DNA from: Flaveria trinervia
Lineage: Eukaryota; Streptophyta; Magnoliopsida; Asterales; Asteraceae
Direction of reading: 5' to 3'
DNA length: 64,000 nucleotides
Assembly: GCA_025506515.1 (NCBI GenBank)
Contig: JACCIX010001216.1
Coordinates: 122,952 to 186,951, forward strand
This document shows positions 1 to 9,654 of this stretch, piece after piece (position 1 is the stretch's first letter; each line of letters opens with the position of its first letter). A program made the position numbers and the translations under genes. A model generated the notes under the pieces. It saw only the letters and a list, made by a program, of their open reading frames with translations, did not search any database and had not been told where the DNA came from.

Positions 1-333
1 GATTCAGTCTCCTAGTTCATTCATACGACTGGTTCATTAGCATGAAGTTGTTCATGCGTATGGTCCATTAGCATGGGCCAATCGCATGAGAACTTCACAT
101 GATTAAGTCTGAATATGTTTCATAGTCAATAATTGATTTAGATATTATGCAAACAACCACAACCTATATAGTTAAGTCAATAAGCGTTATTACATAACAA
201 TCAATGAAATATTCAACATTATATAAGCACAACCACATATTGTATTTCATTAGGTACCCGTACAATTACATATGTGTAAGACAATACAAACATATTACAT
301 TAAGTTCAGAAACTAGGGACATATGTATCTACA
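1..333 (-). repeat. 3' LTR of element A (partial, cut by window edge)
   Basis: Nearly the same sequence as 5668-6000, with only scattered single-base differences by eye. The inner end is at 333 (...gtatctaca, the complement of a TG start), directly next to the polypurine tract. Bases 1-95 hold the edge of the family motif array (cattcatacgactggttcat and similar). The rest, including the TATA region, is left of the window. Confidence 0.93.
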
Positions 334-347
334 AACTCCCCCTTGGA
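334..347 (-). other. Polypurine tract of element A
   Basis: The plus strand reads aactcccccttgga, so the minus strand reads a purine run with AAGGGGGAGTT immediately upstream of the LTR start at 333. This primes plus-strand DNA synthesis in LTR retrotransposons. B has the same tract at 56856-56869. Confidence 0.9.
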
Positions 348-1541
348 CCTAGTTTCGTCTAATGTCTTACATCTTTCATAAGTTCCTCAAACTTCTTGTA
401 CTTCTCTTCTCTAGTGACTCCGGCATGTATCTCAAAAGCAAAACAAAGTCTTATAACGTTATGAAATTGTAGAGCTTGTACAATATCTTGAGAGTCATAG
501 AATAATGGCCACTTGTATAATGTATAGACATCATCTGCAGACAAGTTTGTAAGCCACATTTGGTCAAACACCCTGATGGTTTCCATTACACCATTCTTGT
601 TCAAAACTATGACTGCCTCTCCTGTCCTCCAATCATATTACCACCATTTGAAGTGTGGAGTGAAGTCGTATGGCATTTCCCGTAGAGGGATCTTAGACAT
701 TGTGTGTGGAGAACTCCACTTCAGCACTATTTTAGGTTTTCCAGTAATAGCATCAACCTCAGACCGTCTGATATATCTTGTTGGCTATTGAGGTTTGAAG
801 TTGACCAATCTGGTGTGGTACTCTCTTTTTAGAGCAGTTTCAAACCAGCCTGACATTTTGCGTGGGTCAGCGTATAGCAATTTTAACTTTGCTAACTGGT
901 TTAGCTCAAATCCAGGAAGAGTCTTCTGGTCATGTGGGAACCTGAAGTACTCAATCCCTTTCTCACGTTTAACTGCATAAACGTTAAGATCTTTAAAATA
1001 CCCCATGCTATGATTTTGCCCGACACCTTGTGATGTTTCTTCACTTTGTACAGCTTGGTGTAGACAGTTAACGTTGAAGCACTGCGTTGGGCTCTTATTT
1101 CTTCAAAGCATGCAGCCCACTCGACCTTTTTGATATTGACTTCAGCTTCCGAGGCTTGGGTTGCATCTTCTTTCTTGTCAGACTCTTCTTCTCCAGAGTC
1201 TCAAAAGTTTCACTGACAAGGTTGTCGCCCAGATTGGGAACGACATTATCCTCAATGTCAGTGTACTCCGGATAGTGTTGGTTCGTGACATCTTCAATCT
1301 CGATCTCATCAACGTCGTTGAGCTCGTCATCACTTTCCACATTGACTGTTGGACCATCTTTCACGATCTCATTTGGATTGAGTCGGAATATTTCAGCAAG
1401 TTGCTCGTTTGTGAGATCAAGAATTATCTCTCCTTCTTTAGGAGTGTAATTTACTGATCTCCTGACTATACCCTGCAGATCAATGAGTCTTGATCTGTTG
1501 GAGGGGAGCAACATCATATTCATCTCTTTGATAGTTTGGAT

Positions 1542-1687
1542 CTGCTTGATTTAAACATGTAACACATCAACCATTAGTCAACAATCAAAGCAGTAAACAT
1601 CAACAATAAATATAAACATTAATTACATTAATTTGATACAAGATTCAAATTCACATGATTTAAATAACATAAATAACTAAGCATTAC
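1542..1687 (-). other. Spliceosomal intron in the aORF of A
   Basis: On the minus strand the donor is GA|GTAATG and the acceptor AAGCAG|ATCC; length 146 bp and AT-rich. Position and flanking codons (IIQDK before, NPNYQRDE after) match the introns at 55495-55641 (B) and 10232-10376 (C). Without splicing the upstream frame stops a few codons into the intron. Confidence 0.75.
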
Positions 1688-2203
1688 TCTTGTCTTGTAT
1701 CATGTGCTCCTCTGCTGAATGGGCTGAAGTGGAGGCACCTTGGTCCTGAGCTCTCTTGTTCCTCCTTTCACTTGCAGATGTGGCACCCGCAGCAGAAGGA
1801 TCATTATCTCCATTATCATCATCATCAACATCATCACCAGCATCAGTATCCTCCCCTTGATCATCACCTTCATCATCATCATCATCACTGTCATCATCAT
1901 CACCATCATATCCATCTCCCTCTCTAATCTTTAGTGGCTCCTCTTTTGATCCTTTGAGCCTCAGCATGATGGTCTTGTTGGTAGTCTTCAACTCCTCTAT
2001 CCGTTTTGTTGATTGGACATGTTGCTCCTGGAGTTGGGACATCTCTGAGCTCTGAGCAGCCATTTGATATGCCTGCTGCTCTATAAGCTGTGCTTGCTGA
2101 GATATCTACAGAGATTGTGTAGCAGTAAGTTCTACTAGCTGATGAATCTGGGCAGTCTTCTCACGACCAACAGCTTCAGCACCATATGGTTAAGTGCATA
2201 GAG

Positions 2204-2542
2204 CTATTCCTCTACCCCACTAGGAGGTAGAAAGGATCCAGATGGATAGGAGGGGTAAGATGACGGTCCTGCATGGTGGCTAGTGGTGGTGGTGGTGGCA
2301 GTGGTGAAGATTGGGGGTGGTATTGATGAAGGTGGTGGTGGAGTGGTGAAGATTGGGGGTGGTATAGATGAAGGTGGTGGTGGTGTGGTTGTGGTAGTGG
2401 TGTGTGAGGTGGTAGATACGGTGGTGGATGAAATGGTGGTAGTGGTGGTAGTAGGTGGAGTGGTGGAAGTGGCGGTAGTAGTGGTGGTGGTGATGAAAGT
2501 CATCCTCCTCCTCTTCTTCTTCAAACCGTGGGGCTGAGCCAT
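2204..2542 (-). repeat. GGT/ACC-rich low-complexity tract inside aORF
   Basis: The plus strand is dense in ggtggt/gtggtag units; the minus strand encodes Thr/Pro runs (TTTTTTATSTTPP). A unit of about 50 bases (gtggtgaagattgggggtgg...) occurs twice at about 2310-2370. The equivalent tracts in B (54700-54900) and C (10900-11070) have different lengths, as expected of replication slippage. Apparent long ORFs on the opposite strand here are artefacts of the repeat. Confidence 0.8.
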
Positions 2543-3315
2543 CCTTTTCTTCCTCGAGCCCCTCGAGGTGGATGCTCCCCTGGAACACTGCTGGGCTGAT
2601 CGGGAGCATAAGTAGGATCAGTGTCAGCCTCCCCAGACTCTCCAGGGCATCCTCCAACCTCCCGAATACCTCGGTCAATGGCAACCACCCTACTCCCCAT
2701 AGTACGAGTTAAGGGCTCCGGCGTTTGTCTCCTCCTCCTCATCAAGACGAAAGTCCTAATGGAACCCTTCAGCCTCAGTTCCACCTTGGGTGGATGTTGG
2801 AGATGCTATATTAGCAGTGGGGGCCCTCAGTTGAGTGGGCCCTGCATCTCTATCATCACCGCTGTTGTCGTCGTTGGAGTTATCTTTAGGGAGCTCCAGC
2901 TGCTCGACATCCGAATCACTGTCTACATGGCGCCATTTACGCCTCCTCGGCGCCACGTAGTCCACCTTGGCCAGATGGCCGATGAGTCTCTTTACCGGGG
3001 GTTTGACCTGCTTTCCCCGGTATACCTTCATACGACCCAGTGTCGTATCATCCATGATCTCCAATGACACAACGTCGTGGCTCTCCTTTGGCAATGTGGG
3101 CAGCTTCTCATCAAAGATCATCTGTAAAAACCTAGGGTACATGCAGAAACCCTCTTTGCCCTTCACCTCCAAGTTCTCTATCAGGTAAGAGAAAATCATG
3201 CTAGAAAAGCTGAAAGGGTGGTTCAGTACCAATGCCACATAGGCATTTTGAATCTGGTCTGAAAGATCATCAAACCCACCCCTTCGCGACGCCAATCACT
3301 TAAGGATGACGTGGC

Positions 3316-4767
3316 CAGTTCGACTACAATATCTCCTTCACTGGCAGAATCATCATCAATATCCTCCATATTAGTGATATTGGATTCTCCCGGTGAGACA
3401 AACCAAAAGCTCCAGTCCTGTCTTTCATCATCATGAGCAGTCAAGGCTTTGGGATCCTTGCTTGATGAAGTAGGACTGCTAGTGGGTTTCTCCTGACGAC
3501 TGAAGGAGGAGAAAGGATTCCCATTGCCAGTCTTCTTTGGCTTCACGCACTCCCTTTTGAAGTGCCCTTTCTCTCTGCAGTTGAAGTAGGTTACCTTGGA
3601 TTTATCAAAGCCGAAGGTAGTGTCCTTAGTTGCAATCAACTTTTGTCCACTCTTTTTGACAAACTTCTTAGCTCTCCAGACAACACTTGCTAAGGCCCAC
3701 ATTATGTCCATCCGCTCCAACTCTGTCTAATCCACCTGCTCATAATCCTCATCTTCCAAATGGCAGTTCCTAATTTTACCAGCAATTAGTCCATCATAGG
3801 AGTGGACTACCGCAGCCAAGAGATCCATGTGCTCTTTAGCTACCTCAACTGTCACATTGCCGAAGTTCTCAGTCTTTAGCTTTGCTACATTTGCTTCAGG
3901 TGCAATGTATTGGGTACCAGATGACCCTGACATTTCTGACCCTGAGGTAGAGGTTGGTGAAGGACCAGACGAGCTTGTTACAAAAGCTGTCAGAAAAGGT
4001 GCTCCAGATGTTTTGGCTTGAGGAGTCGCGTTGTATACCGCTGGATTCTGATCATAAGAAGACTTTTGAGCTTTGTACTTCATCCTCAGTTCTTTTTCTC
4101 TCAGTTTCAAAATGAAGTCATTGATATCTAACTTCGTTAGCATACCATTCTGTCTGAGATTGGAGACAAATGAAACCCATTTCTCCGGCAGCCCATCTGC
4201 AAATTTGGACACTTTGTCCTCCATTGACGTTGATACTCCATGAGTGTGCATCTCACTCATCAAGTGGTAGAATCTATCGATCACATCATTTAGGCTTTCT
4301 TTCCCCATTGAGGAGAAGTTGTCAAACTCCTTCTTTAAAGCCTTAGCCTTTATGGCCTTCAATGATTTGTTTCCGTCATATCTTTTCTCCAATGCATCCC
4401 ATAGTTTCTTTGCTTGTGTATATTTCGAGAATTGATGGAAAATATCCTTCGGAATTGACTGTGTAAGCAAAGCATAAACTTTCTTTTCGGCATTGTATTT
4501 CACCTTTTATCGGTCAGTCATGCCACCCAATGTGAGTTTGACACCATCAACTCCTACCGGCATGCTGTATCCCTTCTCTATAGACTCCCACAGATTTGGA
4601 TATACTCCATTTAAGTAGATCTTGAAACGTTGCTTCCATTGTGGGTATTTGTCTAACGTGATTAGCTTTGGGGGCTTGTTGTGATTCCTTACTTCATTCT
4701 CCAATAGCTGTAAGTTTTGTATACCTGAGTCTCTCCCTGCTATGAATGCTGAATATTGGTCTTCCAT
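3316..4767 (-). pseudogene. gag: gag of element A
   Basis: Capsid-type gag of a copia element. It starts at the ATG at 4767 (MEDQYSAF...). A conserved UBN2-like gag core follows (YALLTQSIPKDIFHQFS, KAKALKKEFDNFSSMG, FADGLPEKWVSFVSNLRQ). Near the end is one zinc knuckle, NCREKGHFKREC, whose first Cys is Tyr, so the CX2CX4HX4C motif is broken. One frame is open from 4767 to about 3316 except for two in-frame stops, TAA at 4507-4509 and TAG at 3727-3729. After ASEGDIVVELA the frame runs out of phase into aORF sequence. The remainder of gag, with the second knuckle seen in B at 47293, is deleted. Sequence similarity to B's gag (45116-46290) is high. Confidence 0.9.
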
Positions 4768-4789
4768 TTCTATTAACTTTAACTTTAAA

Positions 4790-5045
4790 CCAAACTGTTG
4801 TATTAGTGCGAATGAAGGTGTGCGATTGGGCTATTCGGGCGATTGAACTATGTGGATGGTTCAATCGTGCGACTGAACTAATGCGGATGACTCAGTCGGC
4901 TAAATGAACAAATGCGGTTGAACAATGCGAATAGACTTCTCAGTTGTACGGATGGGAGTACGAATGAATCCAATCGTGCGTATGGGGAATGCGTATGAAC
5001 TCAGTCGGGCGATTGAGTCAATCGTGCGACTGGGCCTGCTGGATT
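4790..5045 (-). repeat. Leader motif array of element A
   Basis: Between the primer site and gag lie a dozen or more degenerate copies of a short CG-containing motif (for example caatcgtgcgactgaac, tgcggatgactcagtcgg). The core TCGTGCGA/TCGCACGA is an imperfect palindrome. The same motif fills the LTR at 5540-5760 and equivalent places in B and C. Confidence 0.8.
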
Positions 5046-5245
5046 TCGAAAATTCATAGGTTTAAGGTGTTTGAACACAAAAACATGAATTTTTGCTAAC
5101 CCTAATTGCCGTATGCCAGAAAAAACTTAACTTTACGAGCAGGAGATGTCTAAAACCCGATTTGACACAAAAGATTGCGTTTTTGCGTGTAAAAACACAA
5201 TTTTTATATCAAAACAATTGAATCACACATAAATCTAGAGCCAAA

Positions 5246-5257
5246 GCTCTGATACCA
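5246..5257 (-). other. Primer-binding site of element A
   Basis: The minus strand reads TGGTATCAGAGC, complementary to the 3' end of plant initiator Met-tRNA. It is separated from the LTR end at 5260 by two bases, the same spacing as in B, C and D. Confidence 0.95.
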
Positions 5258-5259
5258 CT

Positions 5260-6000
5260 TGTTAGGATCGTGTACTGGACGAATACTAACATATTTACGA
5301 GTATACCGAATCAAATAGTGCGGAATCCTATTTGATTGGCGATCCAATCAGTGAGAACGCATGTAGAATCAATTAATGATTGAATCTAAACGTCAAGAAT
5401 GATTAGCAATCGATCTACTGCAATCTATGAAGTTGGAACAGGTTACTAGAGGTCTCTGGACAGCTAGGGTACGTCTAGGTATCAAAATATTCAAAGTGTC
5501 ATGTTTTTCCACGATTTAAGTGGTATTTATAGGCTAAGGTTTCTCAATCGTGCGACTGGACCATTTGCATGGTTCAGTCGTGCGATTGAGTCATGTGGTT
5601 GATCCATTCACACGAATGAGTGTTCATTCGTGTGACTGAGTCAATCTCATGTTTCAATCATGCGACTGATCCAGACTCTTCGTTCATTCGTACGACTGGT
5701 TCATTAGCATGAAGTTGTTCATGTGTATGGTCCATTAGCATGGGCCAATCGCATGAGAACTTCACATGATTAAGTTTGAATATGTTTCATAGTCATTAAT
5801 TGATTTAGATATTTTGCAAACAACCACAACCTATATAGTTAAGTCAATAAGCGTTATTACATAACAATCAATGAAATATTCAACATTATATAAGCACAAC
5901 CACATATTGTATTTCATTAGGTACCCGTACAATTACATATGTGTAAGACAATACAAACATATTACATTAAGTTCAGAAACTAGGGACACATGTATCTATA
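5260..6000 (-). repeat. 5' LTR of element A
   Basis: 741 bp. In the plus strand it starts tgttaggatcgtg at 5260 and ends ...gtatctata at 6000, where the terminal CA is mutated to TA. It contains the motif array (5540-5760) and, on the minus strand downstream of it, a TATA box at 5524-5531. Near the inner end it shares the inverted repeat GATTGG-N4-CCAATC with B and C. The 3' copy is at 1-333. Confidence 0.93.
5524..5531 (-). promoter_or_regulatory. TATA box in LTR of A
   Basis: The minus strand reads CCTATAAATACC, just downstream (element sense) of the motif array. B has CTATAAATAC at the equivalent position, 44109-44116. Confidence 0.75.
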
Positions 6001-6145
6001 GCACTTAATTTCGCTGACAGCGAAATTGTAGTTTCGCCTGATAAGAATTTGGATCGGAGTGGCTCTGAGATGAGCGAATGAACCGGCGAATCTATAGTTT
6101 TGCTTTACGAAACTACCAGCGAATCTATAGTTTCGCTGGACACAA
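6001..6145 (-). repeat. Motif array of element E (tagtttcgctgg type)
   Basis: Repeated cgaaactacagcgaaa-like words in both orientations (agcgaaattgtagtttcgcc, gcgaatctatagtttcgctgg). The same word recurs in E's leader at 63346-63680. By analogy with B and D, where such an array follows the noncoding region after pol, this is probably the array upstream of an aORF lying left of the window. A 3' LTR fragment is the alternative. Confidence 0.6.
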
Positions 6146-7314
6146 AAACTGAAAAAAAATCAATTTCTTTTAATATTTAACTATTTTAAAAAGATTAAGA
6201 CAAAGACAAAAAGAAAAAGAAATAAAAATAAAAGAACCAAAAATGCCCCACAAGACCTAACAAATTTTCACAAAATTAAAAAAAGTAAAGGAAGATAAAA
6301 AGGATATAGAGATATGATAAACTGAAGAGATTTTCCAGAAAGTCAGCGTTTGGTGGGATTGATGATATACTTGTCCGTTTAAACCCATGCCGTCTTCTTT
6401 TCAACAAGTGAAATGTAGCTTCTTTTATCATGTTTTTGGTTTGTTAAAAGAAGACTTAAATGACTGAATCCCCATAAACATTTGGCAAAGAAACTCATCC
6501 TATACTCATGATGTATTGAACAAAATGACAAACTTTGCTTGGTTATCCCATGGTGAGCCTAACAATGATCTTTTCAAAAGAAGCACATACCTTATAAATC
6601 TCAAATGATAAGAGCTCTAGGTCTATACTCACGTATAATAGGGAGATGATCATTTGATCTTGATAGATGAGAGCTTCATGTCTATACTAACGTATAAGAA
6701 AAATGATCATTATAACATGCTGATGAGAGCTATAGGTCTATACTTATGTATAACAGAGGAAATTATCACTCCAGGTCAATGTTCACACATAGCAGAGGAG
6801 GTAAGCATGTAATAATATACAACACGCAAAATCCCCTTAAAATATGGGTAGGCGATTTTTCATATTCAAAATGATACATCAAAGAAGAAATATCATGTTC
6901 TCAATCCATTTTGGACAAGGACTTGAAACTTTTTGAAGGTCAAAAATGTCAAGGGGATAATCCAAGTCAATAAGTTTCTTATCCTATTAGTTTAGCCACA
7001 AGATCAATGTCTACCTCGCATTTTGGCTGAGCCTATCAAGCATTTCCCAACACAAGACCGTTGACCTCCTTCAAATCTTTCAGGCAGTAAAAACTTTATT
7101 CTGCAATACAAACAGATAAACTTTAGTTATTCTCCCCCGAAATTTCTACGAATCAGCAAGATAAGAGAATTTTCTATAAAAATATCTGTCATTCATGTTC
7201 ATTTTTCATGTAAAATAATGAAGGACTATGAAGCTTAAAAATAAAAGAATGAAAGAACAAAAACAAAAAAAGATTATGTGCAAAATTGAAATGAGACAAT
7301 TAAGAAAACATGTT
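6146..7314 (-). other. Noncoding region downstream of E pol
   Basis: AT-rich, no coding potential seen on either strand. Near 7131-7145 the minus strand reads TTTCGGGGGAGAATAA, a polypurine-tract-like element shortly after the pol stop, as in B, C and D. The middle (6607-6800) carries a tandem repeat described separately. Confidence 0.6.
6607..6800. repeat. Tandem repeat of about 57 bp, three to four degenerate units
   Basis: Units start at about 6612, 6671 and 6727, each with gagct...gtctatact.acgtata followed by a gatgatcatt-like stretch. A decayed fourth unit (ccaggtcaatgttcacaca) follows at about 6767. Confidence 0.65.
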
Positions 7315-9479
7315 TTAAAAAGATATCAATCCTAACATGGAGATCAGTTCACAAATACAAGGTTTATCAAATGTTTTAGTGAAAAGATCAGCCTTTGATT
7401 TGTAGTGTCAATAGAAATAACATCAATAAAACCATTCTCTGAGCATCACGGATTGCATGAATCCTTGTCTCGATGTGCTTGGTGCGAGAATGGTGAATTG
7501 GATTCTTTGCAATTCCAATGGCTACTTCATTGTCACAGAATAATGAAGTACGGAGAAAGTTGATTCCATAGTCAACCATCTTATGTTGTATCCATAGCAG
7601 TTGAGAGCAACAACTTGAAGCAACAATATACTCTGTCTCCACTATGGAAAGAGAAACAGTAGTCTGTTTCTTGCTCTACCATGATACCAGAAAATTTCCC
7701 AGATATTGACAAATTCTAGTGACTCATTTTCTATTTAACCTGCAACCATTAGAATCACTATCAGAATAAGCATGTAAATCAAAATTCCCACCATAAGGAT
7801 ACCAAAGACCTAAACAAGAGGATCCTGATTACAACTTGTATACTTTGTCAGGAAAGTCTGGATCCTCAAACCCTGGTGGTTGACACACATATATCTCTTC
7901 ATCAATGTCTCTGTAAAGAAAGACACATTTAACATCCATCTGATAGACTTTGAATTGCTTGTGTGCAGCATGAGCTAGAAAGATCCTGATTACTTCAAGA
8001 GGGGTACGGGAGCAAAGACTTAAGTATAGTCAATCCCTTCTTCTTGGGTAAATCCTTGAACCACCAAACAGGATTTATTCCTAACCACAATGCCACGATC
8101 ATCTGAACACCAATTTCATGCATATTGGGCATTTTTTGGAGCAAGATCAATAAGCGTCCACACCTTGAGTTTCCTGAATTATAGAAGCTCTAATTGCATG
8201 GATTCAACCCAGCATGGATCTTGAAGAGTTCCATGAACATTCTTTGTAATAATTTGGGATATAAAATAAGAGAATAAACACATATTTATAAAACCAGATT
8301 GACTTCGCGTCCTAACACCATTAGTAATTGATCCAATTATGTATCATGAGAATGATCATTTAGTGTTTTAAAATCAGTGGTTAAAGGTAATGAATGGATT
8401 GAGGTGGGCTAATGGATTGAGATTGTGTAGATAATAGGGAAAAAGATGGTTGAACAGGTTGACCAAGCTAGGATGATGGAAAGGTTTGAGATGGAGTAGA
8501 GGTTAGTGTTGAAGGAATAGATGTCGAAGGAGTTGGGGGTGGAATGTCAAATAATGATGAAGATGGAAGATCAACAGATGTTGCATGGTTAGATGTTGAA
8601 TTGGAAAGTGCTTGAGAAACATGAAGAACTTGAGGTAATGGATTTGGAGGAATAATGTTTATTTGGACATTGAAGAAGGACACATCATTGTCAAAAACTA
8701 GAAGATTGAAGGAGTTGATAAGAGTATTGGAATCAAAGAACCACATAGGTTCAATTTGAAAATCAGAAGAACTAGATTCTTGCTAATCAATGTAAAATGA
8801 CTCCTGCACAATACATGTTCTCTTGTATACCCCGATAAGCTTTCTAAGAGGATGAATAACCAACGAAGTAACACTCGTCTGACACAGCTCCAAATTTCAT
8901 CTTTTGTGCATGAGTGTTCAACAAGGTACATGAGCATCCGAATGGATAAAAGAAATCAATCAATGACTTCCTTTCATGAAACATTTCATAAGGAGTCTTC
9001 ATTTTATCCTTCACGATCAAGACTCGATTAAGTGCATAGGATGCACAGCTCACTACTTCCACCCAAAATATAATTAGCAATAAAGATTCAATAAACATGG
9101 TGTCAGTAGCTTTGATAAGAGTGCGATTCTTTCTTTCAGCAACACCATTTTGCTGAGGTGTTCTGGCAGCACTGAACTATCTCAAAATTCCTTTACTTGC
9201 ATAGAAGGAGTCAAAGATATGATTTCTGAACTCAGTATTATTGTCACTTCGAATAGCCATTAACTTCCTCTTTCTTATCATTTCAATTGAAAGAATTAAC
9301 TTCTACAACTCATCAGCAGCTTCTCCTTTATGTGCTAGGAACCTCACCCATGAATACCTTGAAAAGTCATATGTAACAACAAGGCAAAAGGATTTCTTAG
9401 CAGTGGATTTTACACTAATCACCAAACAAATCAGTATGTAACAACTCGATGGGATTAGAAATGCTATTTTCAAGTTTTG
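7315..9479 (-). pseudogene. pol: pol of element E, C-terminal part (integrase core, RT remnant, RNase H)
   Basis: Read right to left. Integrase core: IELLHTDLFG (first Asp), AIRSDNNTEFRN (second Asp), RTPQQNGVAERKNRT (Glu), interrupted by a stop before the last block. Then the copia FGCSCTLLNTHAQK...FVGYSSS region (8844-9098). The RT keeps the KVYQMDVKCVFLYRDI...CQPPGFEDPDFPDKVYKL block (about 8000-7835), but the next sequence is LGLWYPYGGNFDLHAYSDSD, so the YVDD catalytic stretch is missing. RNase H follows with TVSLSIVETEYIVASSCCSQLLWIQ and HHSRTKHIETRIH, ending at a TAA at 7315-7317. Several frameshifts and the RT deletion leave it dead. It continues to the right of C at 59841. Confidence 0.88.
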
Positions 9480-9640
9480 TGTTAGGACCGTGTATGTACG
9501 GAGTACTAACTGATTATGCGTGAAACCGAATCAAATATTGTGGAATCCTATTTGATTGGCGATCCAATCAGTGAGAACGCAAACCCGATCGATCTAACGA
9601 TTAAAGAAACGTTAAGATTGAGTAGAAAACGATCAGATGC
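9480..9640 (-). repeat. 3' LTR of element C, truncated
   Basis: Starts tgttaggaccgtg at 9480 and matches the corresponding end of the other LTR (59178-59340) through ...aacgatcagatg. At about 9640 it jumps directly into aORF sequence. About 500 bp of LTR, the polypurine tract and the C-terminal end of the aORF are therefore deleted. Confidence 0.85.
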
Positions 9641-9654
9641 ATTCTCTCTTTACA

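Larger units (their letters stand above)
359..3315 (-). pseudogene. Additional ORF (aORF) of element A, N-terminally truncated and broken
   Basis: An extra protein between gag and the 3' LTR, sense to the element; function unknown. In order: a motif-bearing segment (3295-2756) with LNHPFSFSSMIFSYLIEN and MYPRFLQMI; an acidic linker; a basic patch then a Thr/Pro low-complexity tract (2542-2204); a coiled coil and an Asp/Glu block (2063-1677); an intron (1542-1687); then a conserved C-terminal region (1523-359) with LDLTNEQLAEIF, DLNVYAVKREKGIEYFRFPH and RVFDQMWLTNLSADDVYTLY. It ends at the TAG at 359-361, 12 bases from the polypurine tract. The part upstream of LNHPFSFS present in B (53474-53900) is missing. 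Several frameshifts (about 2770, 2530, 1500) and in-frame stops (785-787) make it a pseudogene. B's copy aligns along its whole length. Confidence 0.82.
1..6000 (-). mobile_element. Element A: pol-less Ty1/copia retrotransposon (gag + aORF)
   Basis: Read on the minus strand it runs 5' LTR (5260-6000), primer site, leader, gag, additional ORF, polypurine tract, 3' LTR (333 to beyond the left edge). It has no protease, integrase, RT or RNase H: gag runs straight into the aORF near 3315. B, of the same family, has over 7 kb between the equivalent points. A could only have moved with enzymes supplied in trans, unless pol was lost after insertion. It lies in element E; bases 6001-6005 (gcact) would be the right target duplication, the left one being outside the window. 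Its LTRs, gag and aORF are close relatives of those of B and C. Confidence 0.9.
6001..9479 (-). mobile_element. Element E, left arm (pol 3' half and downstream region)
   Basis: E is the host layer of the window, read on the minus strand. This arm carries the C-terminal part of integrase, a deleted RT, RNase H and the region after pol. The right arm is 59841-64000. The two arms were separated by insertion of C: removing C (9480-59840) rejoins the integrase frame at ...KPHKP / KLENSISNPIELLH. The duplicated target is ttttg at 9475-9479 and tgttg at 59841-59845, one mismatch. The left end is interrupted at 6000/6001 by element A. Confidence 0.85.

Noticed and set aside
1095..1523. Acidic ORF as a possible host gene
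   Set aside because: It lies between A's gag and polypurine tract, in A's orientation, and has homologues at the same place in B and C, so it is part of the element.
2280..2540. Val/Gly-rich plus-strand frame (and 10904-11104 in C)
   Set aside because: Reverse strand of the Thr/Pro low-complexity tract of the aORF; an open frame is expected from ggt repeats.
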